Part shown: piece after piece, positions 54,026-63,456 of the stretch | How positions within the stretch are numbered: position 1 is the stretch's first letter | Layout of the letters: each line of letters starts with the position of its first letter | Assembly: GCF_023349125.1 (NCBI RefSeq) | Contig: NZ_JAKIKT010000002.1 | Location: 434,001 to 498,000, forward strand | Source of the DNA: Shewanella corallii | Lineage (GTDB): Bacteria > Pseudomonadota > Gammaproteobacteria > Enterobacterales > Shewanellaceae | Direction: 5' to 3' | DNA: 64,000 nucleotides | Notes under the pieces: model-generated | What the model was told of the DNA's origin: nothing | Seen by the model: the letters and a program-made list of their open reading frames with translations, nothing else | Database searches by the model: none | Made by a program: the position numbers and the translations under genes

Positions 54026-55516
54026 ATGAAAGAGATACAGGATCTCACCAGCCTGCTCCGGGGGAAGACCCCGATTATTGTAGTGGAAACCCATGAAGAG
54101 CAGCGATTGCTGGAGTTGCTTAAACGGGTTGCCAGTTGCCTGTACAAGCCATTGTTCTGCTGGTCCATCACCACAGGACTGAGCCGGATAGACAGGGATA
54201 TGGGTACCCAGAAATTCAACGCAGACCCAGGCGATCTGCTCAGGCATATCAAAACCACTGATCAAGAAGGTATTTATGTGCTGTGTGACTTTCACCCCTT
54301 CCTCAAAGACGCTCCCATCAATGTGCGGTTGATTAAAGAGATCGCCATGGAGTTCGAATCCAGCCGACAAACTCTGGTACTGGTCAGTCATGGAGTTGAG
54401 ATCCCGCCAGAGTTTCAGCGTTACTGTGCCAGCTTTAGCCTGCGCCTGCCGGGCAGAAACCAGCTGGCCAACCTGATTGCTCAGGAGATTGCCGAAGTAC
54501 AGAATCAGGGGATGCAATTGACGGTTGAGCCAGGCGCGGCAGAGCAGCTGGCCGATAACCTGCGAGGGGTTACTCTGGATGATGCCAGGCGTCTTATCCA
54601 TAACGCCATTGTTGATGATGAGGCCCTGACCAAAGCGGATCTGGACAAGGTCAACCGTGCCAAGTTTCAGCTGATGAATATGGATGGCGTGCTCAGGTAT
54701 GAGTATGACACCCGCAGCTTCGCGGACATTGCAGGCATGGATGCACTGAAGCACTGGCTCAAACTGCGAACTCCCGACGACAGCCGCGCGCAAAGAACAA
54801 CCCAAAATGCGCTCACGCCCCCAAAGGGCATAATGCTGCTGGGAGTACAGGGGTGTGGCAAGAGTCTGGCAGCCAAAGCGGTCGCCGGGATTTGGCACCG
54901 TCCGTTACTCAGACTGGATATGGCGGCTCTATATAACAAATACATAGGCGAAACAGAAAAAAACCTGAAACAGGCATTGGAGCTGGCAGACCTTATGTCT
55001 CCCTGCGTACTCTGGGTGGATGAGATAGAGAAAGGGATTAGCGGTGGCAGCGGTGACGAAGGCACCTCCAAGCGTATTCTGGGTACCCTGCTGACCTGGA
55101 TGGCAGAACGTAAGTCCGATGTATTTCTGGTCACTACCGCCAACGACATTCAGGCGTTGCCACCCGAGCTTATCCGTAAGGGCAGACTGGATGAGATCTT
55201 CTTCGTGGACTTGCCGGACAAAACCAGCAGAGAAAAGATTCTGTCGATTCACCTCAGTCGCCGCCGGATTTCACTGGAGCCATTTGATCTGCAGCAGTTG
55301 GCGATGGTCAGTGAGGGATTCAGTGGCGCCGAACTGGAACAGGTGGTGATCTCTGCACTCTATGCCAGCGCCAGTCAGGAGCAGGGCTTGAGTCAAAACA
55401 GCTTATTGGAAGAGCTGGCGGCCACCCGTCCTATTGCTGTGGTGATGGCCGAGAAAATTACTGCCTTGCGGCAATGGGCCAGCAATCGCGCTATTAATGC
55501 CCACACAGGCAGTTAA
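54026..55516 (+). CDS. Ycf46-like AAA+ ATPase
   Basis: 496-residue AAA+ protein. Residues 1-225 are a family-specific N-terminal domain. The AAA core holds Walker A LLGVQGCGKS (271-280), Walker B CVLWVDEIEKG (327-337), sensor 1 LVTTAND, and the arginine finger region IRKGRLDEIF, then the lid with sensor 2 SGAELEQVVISAL. This matches the cyanobacterial/plastid Ycf46 group of unknown function; homologues occur alone in many gammaproteobacteria. AAGGAA precedes the ATG. No partner gene in the neighbourhood. Confidence 0.82.
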   Translation: MKEIQDLTSLLRGKTPIIVVETHEEQRLLELLKRVASCLYKPLFCWSITTGLSRIDRDMGTQKFNADPGDLLRHIKTTDQEGIYVLCDFHPFLKDAPINVRLIKEIAMEFESSRQTLVLVSHGVEIPPEFQRYCASFSLRLPGRNQLANLIAQEIAEVQNQGMQLTVEPGAAEQLADNLRGVTLDDARRLIHNAIVDDEALTKADLDKVNRAKFQLMNMDGVLRYEYDTRSFADIAGMDALKHWLKLRTPDDSRAQRTTQNALTPPKGIMLLGVQGCGKSLAAKAVAGIWHRPLLRLDMAALYNKYIGETEKNLKQALELADLMSPCVLWVDEIEKGISGGSGDEGTSKRILGTLLTWMAERKSDVFLVTTANDIQALPPELIRKGRLDEIFFVDLPDKTSREKILSIHLSRRRISLEPFDLQQLAMVSEGFSGAELEQVVISALYASASQEQGLSQNSLLEELAATRPIAVVMAEKITALRQWASNRAINAHTGS

Positions 55517-55523
55517 TCTTCCC

Positions 55524-55552
55524 CAAAAAAAGACCCCGCACCTGGCGGGGTC
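55524..55552 (-). terminator. Terminator of nrfA
   Basis: GACCCCGC (55532-55539) / GCGGGGTC (55545-55552), 8 bp; on the minus strand TCTTTTTTTGGGG follows. Confidence 0.85.
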
Positions 55553-55621
55553 TGGAACTGATACTGCTGACAATCAGCTTATTTGGGGGGCTTGTATCAG
55601 TTGCTTAACTCACAAACTTAA

Positions 55622-57019
55622 TCAGTAAGTTGCTTCACGCTTCCTGGCTTCTTCATCCCACTTAGGTGTAATTTCCTTCAGGAACTTCTGCTTGTCTGCG
55701 TTCATCTTGTCCATATCCATACCCAGAACTTCCTGAGCCTTGGCCTTGGTAGAGATGTCAGGTACAGCTACCGGACCATTCACACCATGCTTGGCCAGTA
55801 CATGAGCCAGTTTCACACGGGCATCGGCAGACTTGTCTACTGAAGTGCCCAGAATACGCAGAGCTTCTTCAGGAGCGTGAGCAGCAACACCATGGGAGGC
55901 AATTGCATAGTCCCAGCGCCATTGAGCGTGACGGATATCCTTCAGGATTGGCGCCATTTCAGCTTCAGTTGCACCCACTTCCCACGCCTTGGCGGCTTCA
56001 AAGTGCGCTTTAACCAGCTGTTGTTCAGCAGTCAGCTGCAGAGACTTAACCTTCTTCTGACGCTCTTTGGTGATGTCCATGATGAACTCTTTATCCTGGG
56101 TATGACAGCTGCCACAGGTTTCATCAAAGCGATCAAATGGGTTACCCACTTTGTGGTCGGTAAACTTACGGCCCTTCTCATTGGTCACACGTGGCATGTG
56201 GCAATCAGTACAGCTGACATTGTTCTTACCGTGTACACCCTGCATCCAGGTTTCATAACCAGGGTGCTGAGCTTTCAGCATAGGCGCCTTGGACAGAGCA
56301 TGAGTCCAGTCAGCAAAGTCCAGTGCATCATAGTAGGCTTCCATATCTTCAACGGTAACGCCTTTATCCCACGGGAACTTCACCCAACCTTTACGGCCTT
56401 CGCCTTTCTCGAAGTAGTACTCTACGTGACACTGGGCACATACCATGGACTGCTTGTCCTTACGGGACGCCTTGTCGAATGGCATATCAATGGCTTCGAG
56501 TGCGCGCTCAGCAAATGGACGGGAGATACGCAGCTTTGGCGAACCTTTAACATGACAGTCACTACAACCGATGGAGTTAACGATTTCTGCACCACCGCTA
56601 CCCAACTTACCAGCAAAGTAACCAGCTTCGCCCTGGTCTTCCATCAGACGAGGTACGTCAGGGCTCTTACAGCTCCAGCAGGCCATAGGCATAGGGCCAT
56701 CGGTATCAGTCATTGGCGCGCCGGTACGCAGAGTATTACGCACGTCTGTAACTGCATAGATGTGACCACGGGCTTTGTTGTAGTCTTTGGCAAAGCCGTA
56801 ACCGGCCCACAGGATCACCAGGTTTGGATCCTCAGCCAGCGCATCAACAACTTCTTTGCTTTCACTGGTGTCATGCCAAGTGGCATATTGATCTTTAAAT
56901 CTGTCTTTGTAGACTTCGTTGCGCGGCTCAGTTTTGTCACTGGCCATGGCGCCTGCCGCCATAAAGCTGGCAGCAATCAGGGCACTTAATGCAAAGGTTT
57001 TTCCTGTCGCTGTTCTCAT
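55622..57019 (-). CDS. nrfA: Cytochrome c nitrite reductase, ammonia-forming
   Basis: 465-residue periplasmic pentahaem enzyme that reduces nitrite to ammonium by six electrons. Signal [26 protein letters not shown]. Haem 1 is the lysine-ligated CWSCK; the four others are CSDCH, CAQCH, CTDCH and CGSCH, all intact. The catalytic surroundings include HVEYYF. I use the ATG at 57019 with GGAGAAGAGAG before it; an in-frame ATG five codons upstream has none. No nrfBCD or nrfH follows, so electrons probably come from a quinol dehydrogenase such as CymA. Divergent narQP and a NarP box lie upstream. Confidence 0.95.
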   Translation of the reverse strand: MRTATGKTFALSALIAASFMAAGAMASDKTEPRNEVYKDRFKDQYATWHDTSESKEVVDALAEDPNLVILWAGYGFAKDYNKARGHIYAVTDVRNTLRTGAPMTDTDGPMPMACWSCKSPDVPRLMEDQGEAGYFAGKLGSGGAEIVNSIGCSDCHVKGSPKLRISRPFAERALEAIDMPFDKASRKDKQSMVCAQCHVEYYFEKGEGRKGWVKFPWDKGVTVEDMEAYYDALDFADWTHALSKAPMLKAQHPGYETWMQGVHGKNNVSCTDCHMPRVTNEKGRKFTDHKVGNPFDRFDETCGSCHTQDKEFIMDITKERQKKVKSLQLTAEQQLVKAHFEAAKAWEVGATEAEMAPILKDIRHAQWRWDYAIASHGVAAHAPEEALRILGTSVDKSADARVKLAHVLAKHGVNGPVAVPDISTKAKAQEVLGMDMDKMNADKQKFLKEITPKWDEEARKREATY

Positions 57020-57106
57020 CACTCTCTTCTCCATCTCAGTGCAGGTTATTCGGTGCAACCCGCTTTCTCTGGAGTTAAAGTTAGAGCTGGTACAGGGGCA
57101 AAAATA

Positions 57107-57122
57107 TACCCCCTTATAGGTA
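57107..57122. promoter_or_regulatory. NarP binding box upstream of nrfA
   Basis: TACCCCC-TT-ATAGGTA is a 7-2-7 inverted heptamer pair, the NarP/NarL consensus TACYYMT-N2-AKRRGTA with near-perfect match. It lies 88 bp before nrfA and 146 bp before narQ. Confidence 0.8.
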
Positions 57123-57157
57123 TCCGGGGTAAAGTTTGCGTCAGATCAACATCTACG

Positions 57158-57173
57158 CAAGATTTAGATCACA
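57158..57173. promoter_or_regulatory. Possible CRP/FNR-type site
   Basis: CAAGA-TTTAGA-TCACA: right half TCACA is perfect for CRP, left half poor. In Shewanella CRP is the main anaerobic activator, so a role at nrfA or narQ is plausible. Confidence 0.35.
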
Positions 57174-57267
57174 TTTTCTGCTTTTTCACGTTAAGCCGTA
57201 AGCACTTACTAATCCAGTAGATGTTAAATTGCGTGGTGATGAACGCGCAAAATCACAGAGAGAAACC

Positions 57268-58974
57268 ATGAAACAAACCAGTTTGACCTCGACCATTTTG
57301 GGCGTGATGTTAGTGCTGATTCTACTGTCCAGCGGCCTTGCCAGTTTCGCGCTGGGCAATCTGGTCTACAGCCTTGGAGATAGTCGCGCGATTAATGCCT
57401 CAGGCTCTTTACGGATGCAAAGCTACCGTCTGATGTTCTACGCCAATTCAGGCAGCAAAGAGGCAGATAAGAAGATTCAACAATTTGAGGACACGCTCTA
57501 CTCTGACGATCTTAAGCACGCAATCTCCTGGGCCGCCCCGGCAGCACTGGGCGCCCAGTACAGCCTGGCGGTGGACAAGTGGCAAACCATGAAACAGTTT
57601 ATCCAGCAGGAAAACTCCCGCAGCTATGCCGCCTCCCTGAAAGACTTTGTCGACACCATAGATCTGCTGGTACTGGAGATGGAGCACCATGCCGAATTCA
57701 AACTTAAAGTGCTGGCCATCAGCCAACTTATCGGACTCGGCGTCATGCTGCTTATCGCTTTCATCGCGGTACGCTATACCCGTAAGCGTGTCGTACAACC
57801 ACTGCAGCAGATGATGATATCAGCTGAAACCATCTCAAAGGGCCAGTTCGAGCTGGAAATGCCGAAGACAAATTACATAGAGCTCACCGCCCTGAGCGAT
57901 GCCTTGCAAAGTACGGCCAGAGAACTGTCAGCGCTGTATCGCAATCTGGAGTCTCAGGTTGAAGATAAAACCCGGGAATTGAGTCAGGCTCACCTTGAAC
58001 TTACCCTGATGTACGACAGCCTGTTGATGCTGCATACCCGTCCACTGGACAGGCAATTACTGTCAAAGCTGATGCAAAAACTGAGAGAAACTCAGCAATT
58101 TGATGCTGTTCGTCTGGTGCTTATCGATGAAGATGATTCAGAGGAGATCAGCGATGACAACGGCTGGCCAAGGATATCGGCACCAAGCGCCCGCTTTGCT
58201 GTCAGATATGACAATACTGAGCTGGGCTTTCTGGATATTAACACGACACATACGCCCAACCAGCCATTGCTTATCAACTACGCCATGATGCTGGCACGCT
58301 CCATTGTTATCCATAACAGTGGCGAGCAAAGACAGCAACTGGCCCTGATGGAGGAGCGAGGCATCATAGCCCGGGAGCTTCATGACTCTCTGGGTCAGCT
58401 GCTCTCCTTTCTCAAAATCCAGATAAGTCTGTTGAAAAAGTCACTCAACAAAGAGTGCCGCAGTGAAATCGTTGATGCCCAGATGAGTGAAATTAATGAG
58501 GGTATTAATACGGCTTACGCGCAGCTTAGAGAGCTGTTGGCTACCTTTCGACTGACTACCAAGGAGCCAAACCTGAAAAGAGCCATGGAGGCGATGCTGG
58601 AGCAGCTGCGTGGCCAGACTGAGATTGGCATCACTCTGGACTACAAGTTGCCGGGCACCCAATTGGGCGCCAACCAACATATTCACATCCTGCAACTGAC
58701 CAGAGAGGCCACTCTTAACGCCATTAAGCATGCCAATGCCACTCAGATAGCGATAGTGTGTGAACCAGGTGATGATGGGCTGTTATATATCCATATTAGC
58801 GATAATGGCATAGGACTAGCCCATATTAGGGAGAGGGATCAACACTTTGGTATAGGCATCATGCATGAGCGTGCGAGCAAGCTAAGCGGTGTGGTAGAAT
58901 TCACCGGCAATGCTGAAGGCGGAACCACCGTCAGCCTCAGTTTTCCACCCCAGGAGACCTCGCAATATGAGTAA
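57268..58974 (+). CDS. narQ: Nitrate/nitrite sensor histidine kinase
   Basis: 568-residue inner-membrane kinase. TM1 at about 9-32, periplasmic domain with the P-box INASGSLRMQSYRL (about 42-55) that binds nitrate or nitrite, TM2 about 150-168, HAMP-like segment to 220, then a GAF-like region (260-350). The kinase is HisKA_3 type with His372 in ARELHDSLGQLLSFLKIQ and the ATP site HISDNGIGL ... HFGIGIMHERA. Signals to NarP. The start at 57268 has AGAGAGAAAC upstream. Stop overlaps narP by 8 bp. Confidence 0.92.
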   Translation: MKQTSLTSTILGVMLVLILLSSGLASFALGNLVYSLGDSRAINASGSLRMQSYRLMFYANSGSKEADKKIQQFEDTLYSDDLKHAISWAAPAALGAQYSLAVDKWQTMKQFIQQENSRSYAASLKDFVDTIDLLVLEMEHHAEFKLKVLAISQLIGLGVMLLIAFIAVRYTRKRVVQPLQQMMISAETISKGQFELEMPKTNYIELTALSDALQSTARELSALYRNLESQVEDKTRELSQAHLELTLMYDSLLMLHTRPLDRQLLSKLMQKLRETQQFDAVRLVLIDEDDSEEISDDNGWPRISAPSARFAVRYDNTELGFLDINTTHTPNQPLLINYAMMLARSIVIHNSGEQRQQLALMEERGIIARELHDSLGQLLSFLKIQISLLKKSLNKECRSEIVDAQMSEINEGINTAYAQLRELLATFRLTTKEPNLKRAMEAMLEQLRGQTEIGITLDYKLPGTQLGANQHIHILQLTREATLNAIKHANATQIAIVCEPGDDGLLYIHISDNGIGLAHIRERDQHFGIGIMHERASKLSGVVEFTGNAEGGTTVSLSFPPQETSQYE

Positions 58975-59596
58975 ACCATATTCCGTATTGGTCGTTGACG
59001 ACCACCCGCTGCTGAGACGCGGCATTTGTCAATTGATAGCCTCTGATGAGGATTTTACCCTTTTCGGTGAAGCCGGAACCGGTTTGGATGCCTTGGCTGC
59101 GGTGGCAAATGAAGAGCCGGATATCGTACTCCTCGACTTGAATATGAAAGGTATGTCGGGTCTGGATACTCTGACGGCACTGCGTCAGGAGAGCGTCACG
59201 GCAAGGGTGGTAATCCTGACAGTTTCAGATGCAAAACAAGACGTTATCAGACTAATGAAAGCTGGAGCCGATGGTTACCTGCTCAAAGATACTGAGCCGG
59301 ATTTACTGCTTGAGCAACTTAAGCAGGCCATGCAGGGACACAGAGTTATCAGTGATGAAGTGGCTGAGTTTCTTTATGACCTTAAGGCCAGCCAGGAAGA
59401 AAGCAGCTGGATAGATGCCCTCACTCCCAGAGAACTTCAGATTCTGCAGCATCTAGCCGAAGGCCTGAGTAACAGAGCGATATCCGAAGAGCTTCATATC
59501 AGCGAAGGCACGGTAAAAGTGCACGTTAAAAATCTGCTGAGAAAAGCTAACGCCAAGTCCAGAACCGAAATGGCAGTGCGCTATTTAAATCAATAA
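58967..59596 (+). CDS. narP: Nitrate/nitrite response regulator
   Basis: 209-residue NarL/FixJ-type regulator. Receiver domain with acidic pair DDHPLL at 11-12, phospho-site Asp57 (DIVLLDLNMKG), Thr in LTVSDA and Lys in YLLKDTE. A LuxR-type HTH covers the last 60 residues: LTPRELQILQHLAEGLSNRAISEELHISEGTVKVHVKNLL. Start at 58967 (CAGGAGACC) overlaps the end of narQ, so the two are co-translated. The NarP box near nrfA is its likely target. Confidence 0.93.
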   Translation: MSKPYSVLVVDDHPLLRRGICQLIASDEDFTLFGEAGTGLDALAAVANEEPDIVLLDLNMKGMSGLDTLTALRQESVTARVVILTVSDAKQDVIRLMKAGADGYLLKDTEPDLLLEQLKQAMQGHRVISDEVAEFLYDLKASQEESSWIDALTPRELQILQHLAEGLSNRAISEELHISEGTVKVHVKNLLRKANAKSRTEMAVRYLNQ

Positions 59597-59651
59597 TCTG
59601 CGCCTTTCTAATAATTAAGCGCTAAGACTTAAGAATTATATTTCTTTTGGG

Positions 59652-59678
59652 ATCAAAAAAGGCAGCTGAAGCTGCCTT
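59652..59678 (-). terminator. Terminator of yacL, also downstream of narP
   Basis: AAGGCAGC-TGAA-GCTGCCTT (59659-59678). On minus the loop is TTCA and TTTTTTGATCC follows; on plus the T-run is poor. Confidence 0.8.
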
Positions 59679-59705
59679 ATTGAGGATATCTCTTTTGGGT
59701 GTACT

Positions 59706-60086
59706 TTAACTCCCCAGAAACTCCCGCCAACTTTCCAATACCTGCTGTAAGTCTTCCAGCCCACAATTGGCTATCGACTCTGCATCATAAAGATTCATAA
59801 ACTCCTGCAGGTCATGATCCTCTTCAATTCCCAGCACATTGGCAGCCACCACGGCTTGTTCCTTGTCCATTTCCAGCGTGAGATCGCGCCCGACCAACTG
59901 ATAATGTTCCAACTCACCGGCCTGTAGTTGGGCAATAGCCTGCAATACAGCACTCAGCTTTGCCTCATCTTTACCCAACTCTTCAGACAACCATCGACCC
60001 AGTGCCTCATGATCCATACTGAATAGTGCCAAAACCGAACCATCAAGCGAGTTACGACGAAATTCGTAATCCATTGGGAAACTCAT
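59706..60086 (-). CDS. yacL: YacL family protein (UPF0231)
   Basis: 126-residue protein similar to E. coli YacL: MDYEFRRNSLDGSVLALFSMDHEALGRWLSEEL near the start, and EEDHDLQEFMNLYDAESIANCGLEDLQQVLESWREFL at the end. Function not known. The ATG at 60086 has GGAGATAA next to it and is preferred, though the family core begins at the fourth downstream codon's ATG. Divergent from zntB. Confidence 0.85.
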   Translation of the reverse strand: MSFPMDYEFRRNSLDGSVLALFSMDHEALGRWLSEELGKDEAKLSAVLQAIAQLQAGELEHYQLVGRDLTLEMDKEQAVVAANVLGIEEDHDLQEFMNLYDAESIANCGLEDLQQVLESWREFLGS

Positions 60087-60226
60087 TTATCTCCAGTCTT
60101 ACCTTGGTCCGATTTTACCCCAAAGCCCCCGTCCTGCCTACGTTATGAAGTATCTATAATCTTCTGGCGGCCACATGTGCCAGGAGTTAATCTAACGAAA
60201 TCTGCCGACTAAATAGTGAGTTATCC

Positions 60227-61198
60227 ATGTCCAAGAGCTTCGTTATCAGTCTACTGATTAATCCCCAAACCGGGGCCGTTAATGAAGTGTCTCAGGATGA
60301 GATACAAAGCTGGCGTCCCGAGCAAGGGATCCTCTGGTTGCATATGAACTACCGCAACCCGGCTGCAAGGGATTGGCTGGCGCAGGCTGGATTACCTGCA
60401 ACAGATACCCAGACGCTCCTCGACCATGACACCCGCCCCAGAGTAGAAGCATCGGCCGCACGGATCCTTATGACATTAAGAGGCATAAACCTTAACCCTG
60501 AAAGTGCTCCAGAGGATATGGTTGCTGTCAGGCTATACGCCGATAAGCAGCGCATCATCACCTCCAGCGACCGTAAGGTGAAATCCATTGGCGAGCTGGC
60601 TGAGCAGCTGTTGAAGGGAAACGGCCCAACAAGCCCGGGCACTTTTATATTGGAACTGTGTCACCGACTGACCCTGCGTAAGGTGAATCAGATAATGGAT
60701 ATGGAGGACAAACTGGCTGACCTTGAAGAGCAGGCCCTGCAGCAGTCTGACCATAATCTAAGGTTGAATCTTGGAGAGCTCAGACGCCAGGTGATTGCTG
60801 TCCGCCGCTATCTTGCGCCGCAAAAAGAGGCTTTTTTCAGTGTGATCAGTACCGCCAGCTTGATGAGCACAGAGGAGAGGTCCCGTATGCGGGAGATCTA
60901 CAATACCCTGCTCAGAGTCATTGAGGATTTGGATGCAATTCGTGACCGTGCACTAGTGACCCAGGAGGAGTTGTCCAATCAATTAACTGAGCAGCTGAAT
61001 AAGCGGCTGTACTTTCTATCTCTGGTCACAGCCATATTCCTGCCGCTGGGATTCCTCACCGGCCTGTTGGGCGTCAACATAGGCGGTATCCCAGGCACCA
61101 ACGACCCCAAAGCCTTTACCTACTTCTCCATTGGCCTGGGTGTGCTGATAGTCATACAGATATTTCTGCTTTATAGCTTTCACTGGCTCAAAAAATAA
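60227..61198 (+). CDS. zntB: Zinc transporter ZntB (CorA family)
   Basis: 323-residue inner-membrane metal transporter. A cytosolic N-terminal domain of about 265 residues with long helices (LADLEEQALQQSDHNLRLNLGELRRQVIAVRRYLAPQKEAF) is followed by two C-terminal membrane segments, the first ending in the selectivity loop GVNIGGIPG. The GVN motif is that of ZntB/CorA. Helps control zinc efflux or uptake; the direction of transport in the family is debated. Closed by a bidirectional terminator. Confidence 0.88.
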   Translation: MSKSFVISLLINPQTGAVNEVSQDEIQSWRPEQGILWLHMNYRNPAARDWLAQAGLPATDTQTLLDHDTRPRVEASAARILMTLRGINLNPESAPEDMVAVRLYADKQRIITSSDRKVKSIGELAEQLLKGNGPTSPGTFILELCHRLTLRKVNQIMDMEDKLADLEEQALQQSDHNLRLNLGELRRQVIAVRRYLAPQKEAFFSVISTASLMSTEERSRMREIYNTLLRVIEDLDAIRDRALVTQEELSNQLTEQLNKRLYFLSLVTAIFLPLGFLTGLLGVNIGGIPGTNDPKAFTYFSIGLGVLIVIQIFLLYSFHWLKK

Positions 61199-61217
61199 AG
61201 GCGCCATCGGCGCCTTT
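61197..61217. terminator. Bidirectional terminator, zntB / fkpA
   Basis: AAAGGCGCC-ATC-GGCGCCTTT; T-runs ATTT on one side, convergent genes on both sides. Confidence 0.82.
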
Positions 61218-61241
61218 ATTTACACAATTCAGTAATCTGGA

Positions 61242-62021
61242 TTACTGGGCAGCTTCAGCTGGCTGGTCAATACCCAGCAGCTCTACTTCAAATACCAGAG
61301 TAGAGTTGGCCGGAATAGTACCGGTATCACGCTCACCATAGGCCAGCTCAGATGGGATAACAAACTTGTACTTGGAGCCCACTGGCATCAGCTGTACACC
61401 CTCGGTCCAACCCGGGATAACACGGTTCAGCGGGAACTTAATTGACTCACCACGCTTGTAAGAAGAGTCGAACTCAGTGCCATCGATCAGGGTACCGCGA
61501 TAGTTCACTTCCACAGTGTCGGTCGCCGCTGGCTTGTCACCGGTACCTGCAGTGATCACTTCATACTGCAGACCTGAGTCTGTGGTAGTAACACCTTCTT
61601 TCTTGGCATTCTCTTCGAGGAACTTCTTACCCTCTTCCAATGTCTTGGTTGCCAACTCCTGAGCCTGAGCAACACGCTTGTCATTCAGCTTCTTGTCCAG
61701 ACCCTGCAGAACAGTTTGCATATCTTCTTCAGACAGCTGCATCTTGTTATCCAGGCCATCGGTAAAGCCCTCAATAATCAGCGCGCGGTCAACCGGCATA
61801 CCCAGTTTTTCCTGCTCAGCGATCTGGCTTTGCATGTAAGCACCGAAAGAAGCACCAATGCTGTATGACTCTTTCTGTTCCGGGGTTGTCAGCGTAGTTG
61901 TTGCAGCGGCTTGCTCAGTCTGAGCAGTCTGTGCAGGAGCGTCTTTTGCTTGTTCTTGATTACATCCAGCCAGACCAGCAACTGCCAGTGCTACCAGTGA
62001 AAATTTGTATATTGCTTTCAT
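61242..62021 (-). CDS. fkpA: FkpA-type FKBP peptidyl-prolyl isomerase lipoprotein
   Basis: 259 residues from the ATG at 62021 (GAGGAAG ahead of it). Signal with lipobox GLAGC (Cys20), so the protein is likely anchored in the envelope, unlike the E. coli periplasmic form. The N-terminal helical dimerisation domain includes KESYSIGASFGAYMQSQIAEQEKLG; the FKBP domain begins near residue 145 with GLQYEVITAGTGDKPAATDTVEVNYRGTLIDGTEFDSS. Folding helper for exported proteins. An A/Q/T-rich linker (QTAQTEQAAATTTLTT) follows the signal. Confidence 0.88.
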   Translation of the reverse strand: MKAIYKFSLVALAVAGLAGCNQEQAKDAPAQTAQTEQAAATTTLTTPEQKESYSIGASFGAYMQSQIAEQEKLGMPVDRALIIEGFTDGLDNKMQLSEEDMQTVLQGLDKKLNDKRVAQAQELATKTLEEGKKFLEENAKKEGVTTTDSGLQYEVITAGTGDKPAATDTVEVNYRGTLIDGTEFDSSYKRGESIKFPLNRVIPGWTEGVQLMPVGSKYKFVIPSELAYGERDTGTIPANSTLVFEVELLGIDQPAEAAQ

Positions 62022-62257
62022 CAATACTTCCTCAGCATCCATTTGCCGTTAAACTAATCAATATATCGATGTCGTGTTACTTCAAAATGGTCTCATTTAT
62101 GATCTTATTTGAGCCACAACAACATTTTGAGGTAACGCGAGAATTTGCCACTTTACCCCAGTTAACACAGAGATACCAATGACAATCTGTTCATTCGTTG
62201 GTAAGGGTAGGGTGAGTTAACAGACACTCCTGTCAGGGAAAAGTTCGGAGTTTGTCC

Positions 62258-63223
62258 ATGCAAAAGTTAGTTTTACTCCTGCTGTCGTTCAGTTTATTGC
62301 AGGCATGTCAGCCAAAACCAGAGGAAGTGGTGGAGCTGACCCAGGAGCCTCTGTACGCAGCCAGCCTCACCCGTAACGCCGAAGGCGTGCTCCTGAGTAT
62401 GGCCAGTTCAGGCCTGGTTTATTGGGACATCACCAGTCAAAGTCCTATGTATCAGTGGCGTCATGGTGATGACAGCAGCAATATTATTGCCACCGCTGTG
62501 TCTGCAAACAGTCAGTTTGCCGTGTCGTTAAGCCGGGATTCAGTCGCGCTGTGGAGTATTGCGGACGGGCAATCCCGGGGTTGGTGGTCACTGCCGGCCT
62601 CAGGGCAAAGCGTGGCGGTTGCCGACAATGGTGCCCTGCTGGTCGGGCTGACCGATGGCAGTGTACTGTCGTTGGCCGCCAATCAGGACAAGCTGATTAA
62701 ATACCTGGGCCATACCGAGAAGGTTAACAGCGTGGCTATTTCGGCTAATGGCAGTCTGGCACTGAGTGGTGGCAACGATAATATGGTGCACCTCTGGAAT
62801 CCTTCCAGCGGGCAACCGGAGCAGAGTTGGCAACTGAACTCAAGAGTCGTTAAGGTAGCGCTCAGTGATGATGGCTTATTGGCATTTGCCAGTGACAGCA
62901 CCAATGATGCCAGGATCTGGGATGCCGTCGACGGTGAACTAAAAAGCAAACTCAACATCAAAGTAAGACAAAAGACCTTCAGCGATGCCAGATTTGTTAA
63001 AGCCAACAGAGCTTTGCTGACAGGAACACCGGCGCGGGAAGTAATACTTTGGCGAACTGACAGCGGTAAAAAACTGGGCAATTGGCAGGTGGCTGTCACA
63101 AAGAAAGGGCAAATCAACAGTGCCGTTGTATACTCTGTCGCGATTAAAGGTATCAACCAGGTCGTCAGTGTCAGCAGCAATGGGCTGCTGGAAGCCTGGG
63201 ACATGACATCCACAACGAGGTAA
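62258..63223 (+). CDS. WD40-like beta-propeller lipoprotein
   Basis: About 321 residues from the ATG at 62258 (CGGAG upstream). Signal MQKLVLLLLSFSLLQAC with lipobox LQAC (Cys17). The rest is a chain of about six WD40-like repeats, for example VNSVAISANGSLALSGGNDNMVHLWNPSSG, VVKVALSDDGLLAFASDSTNDARIWD and VYSVAIKGINQVVSVSSNGLLEAWD. No enzyme motif, so likely a scaffold or interaction platform in the envelope. It is followed 3 bp later by slyX and then def, suggesting one transcript. Confidence 0.78.
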   Translation: MQKLVLLLLSFSLLQACQPKPEEVVELTQEPLYAASLTRNAEGVLLSMASSGLVYWDITSQSPMYQWRHGDDSSNIIATAVSANSQFAVSLSRDSVALWSIADGQSRGWWSLPASGQSVAVADNGALLVGLTDGSVLSLAANQDKLIKYLGHTEKVNSVAISANGSLALSGGNDNMVHLWNPSSGQPEQSWQLNSRVVKVALSDDGLLAFASDSTNDARIWDAVDGELKSKLNIKVRQKTFSDARFVKANRALLTGTPAREVILWRTDSGKKLGNWQVAVTKKGQINSAVVYSVAIKGINQVVSVSSNGLLEAWDMTSTTR

Positions 63224-63226
63224 CGG

Positions 63227-63442
63227 ATGAACGACGCATTGCAAACCCAGCTTGATGAGCTGGAAACCCGTATCGCTTTTCAGGACGGGACGATTGAAGA
63301 GCTGAATATGGAATTGATCAAACTCAATGATCTGGTCGCCCGTCAGCAATATCAAATGCAATTGATAGTCGACAAGCTGCGCGCGATTGAGCCCAGCAAT
63401 ATGGCCAGCCAATCGGAAGAGACACCACCACCTCACTACTGA
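63227..63442 (+). CDS. slyX: SlyX protein
   Basis: 71-residue coiled-coil protein: residues 1-50 are a leucine/glutamate heptad pattern ([31 protein letters not shown]), and the tail ends in PPPHY, both marks of SlyX. Function unknown. Starts 3 bp after the WD40-like gene and ends 14 bp before def. Confidence 0.88.
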   Translation: MNDALQTQLDELETRIAFQDGTIEELNMELIKLNDLVARQQYQMQLIVDKLRAIEPSNMASQSEETPPPHY

Positions 63443-63456
63443 TTTCAGGGAGAGTC

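Noticed and set aside
55877..56989. 370-aa open frame opposite nrfA
   Set aside because: Antisense shadow; no recognisable domain and no ribosome site.
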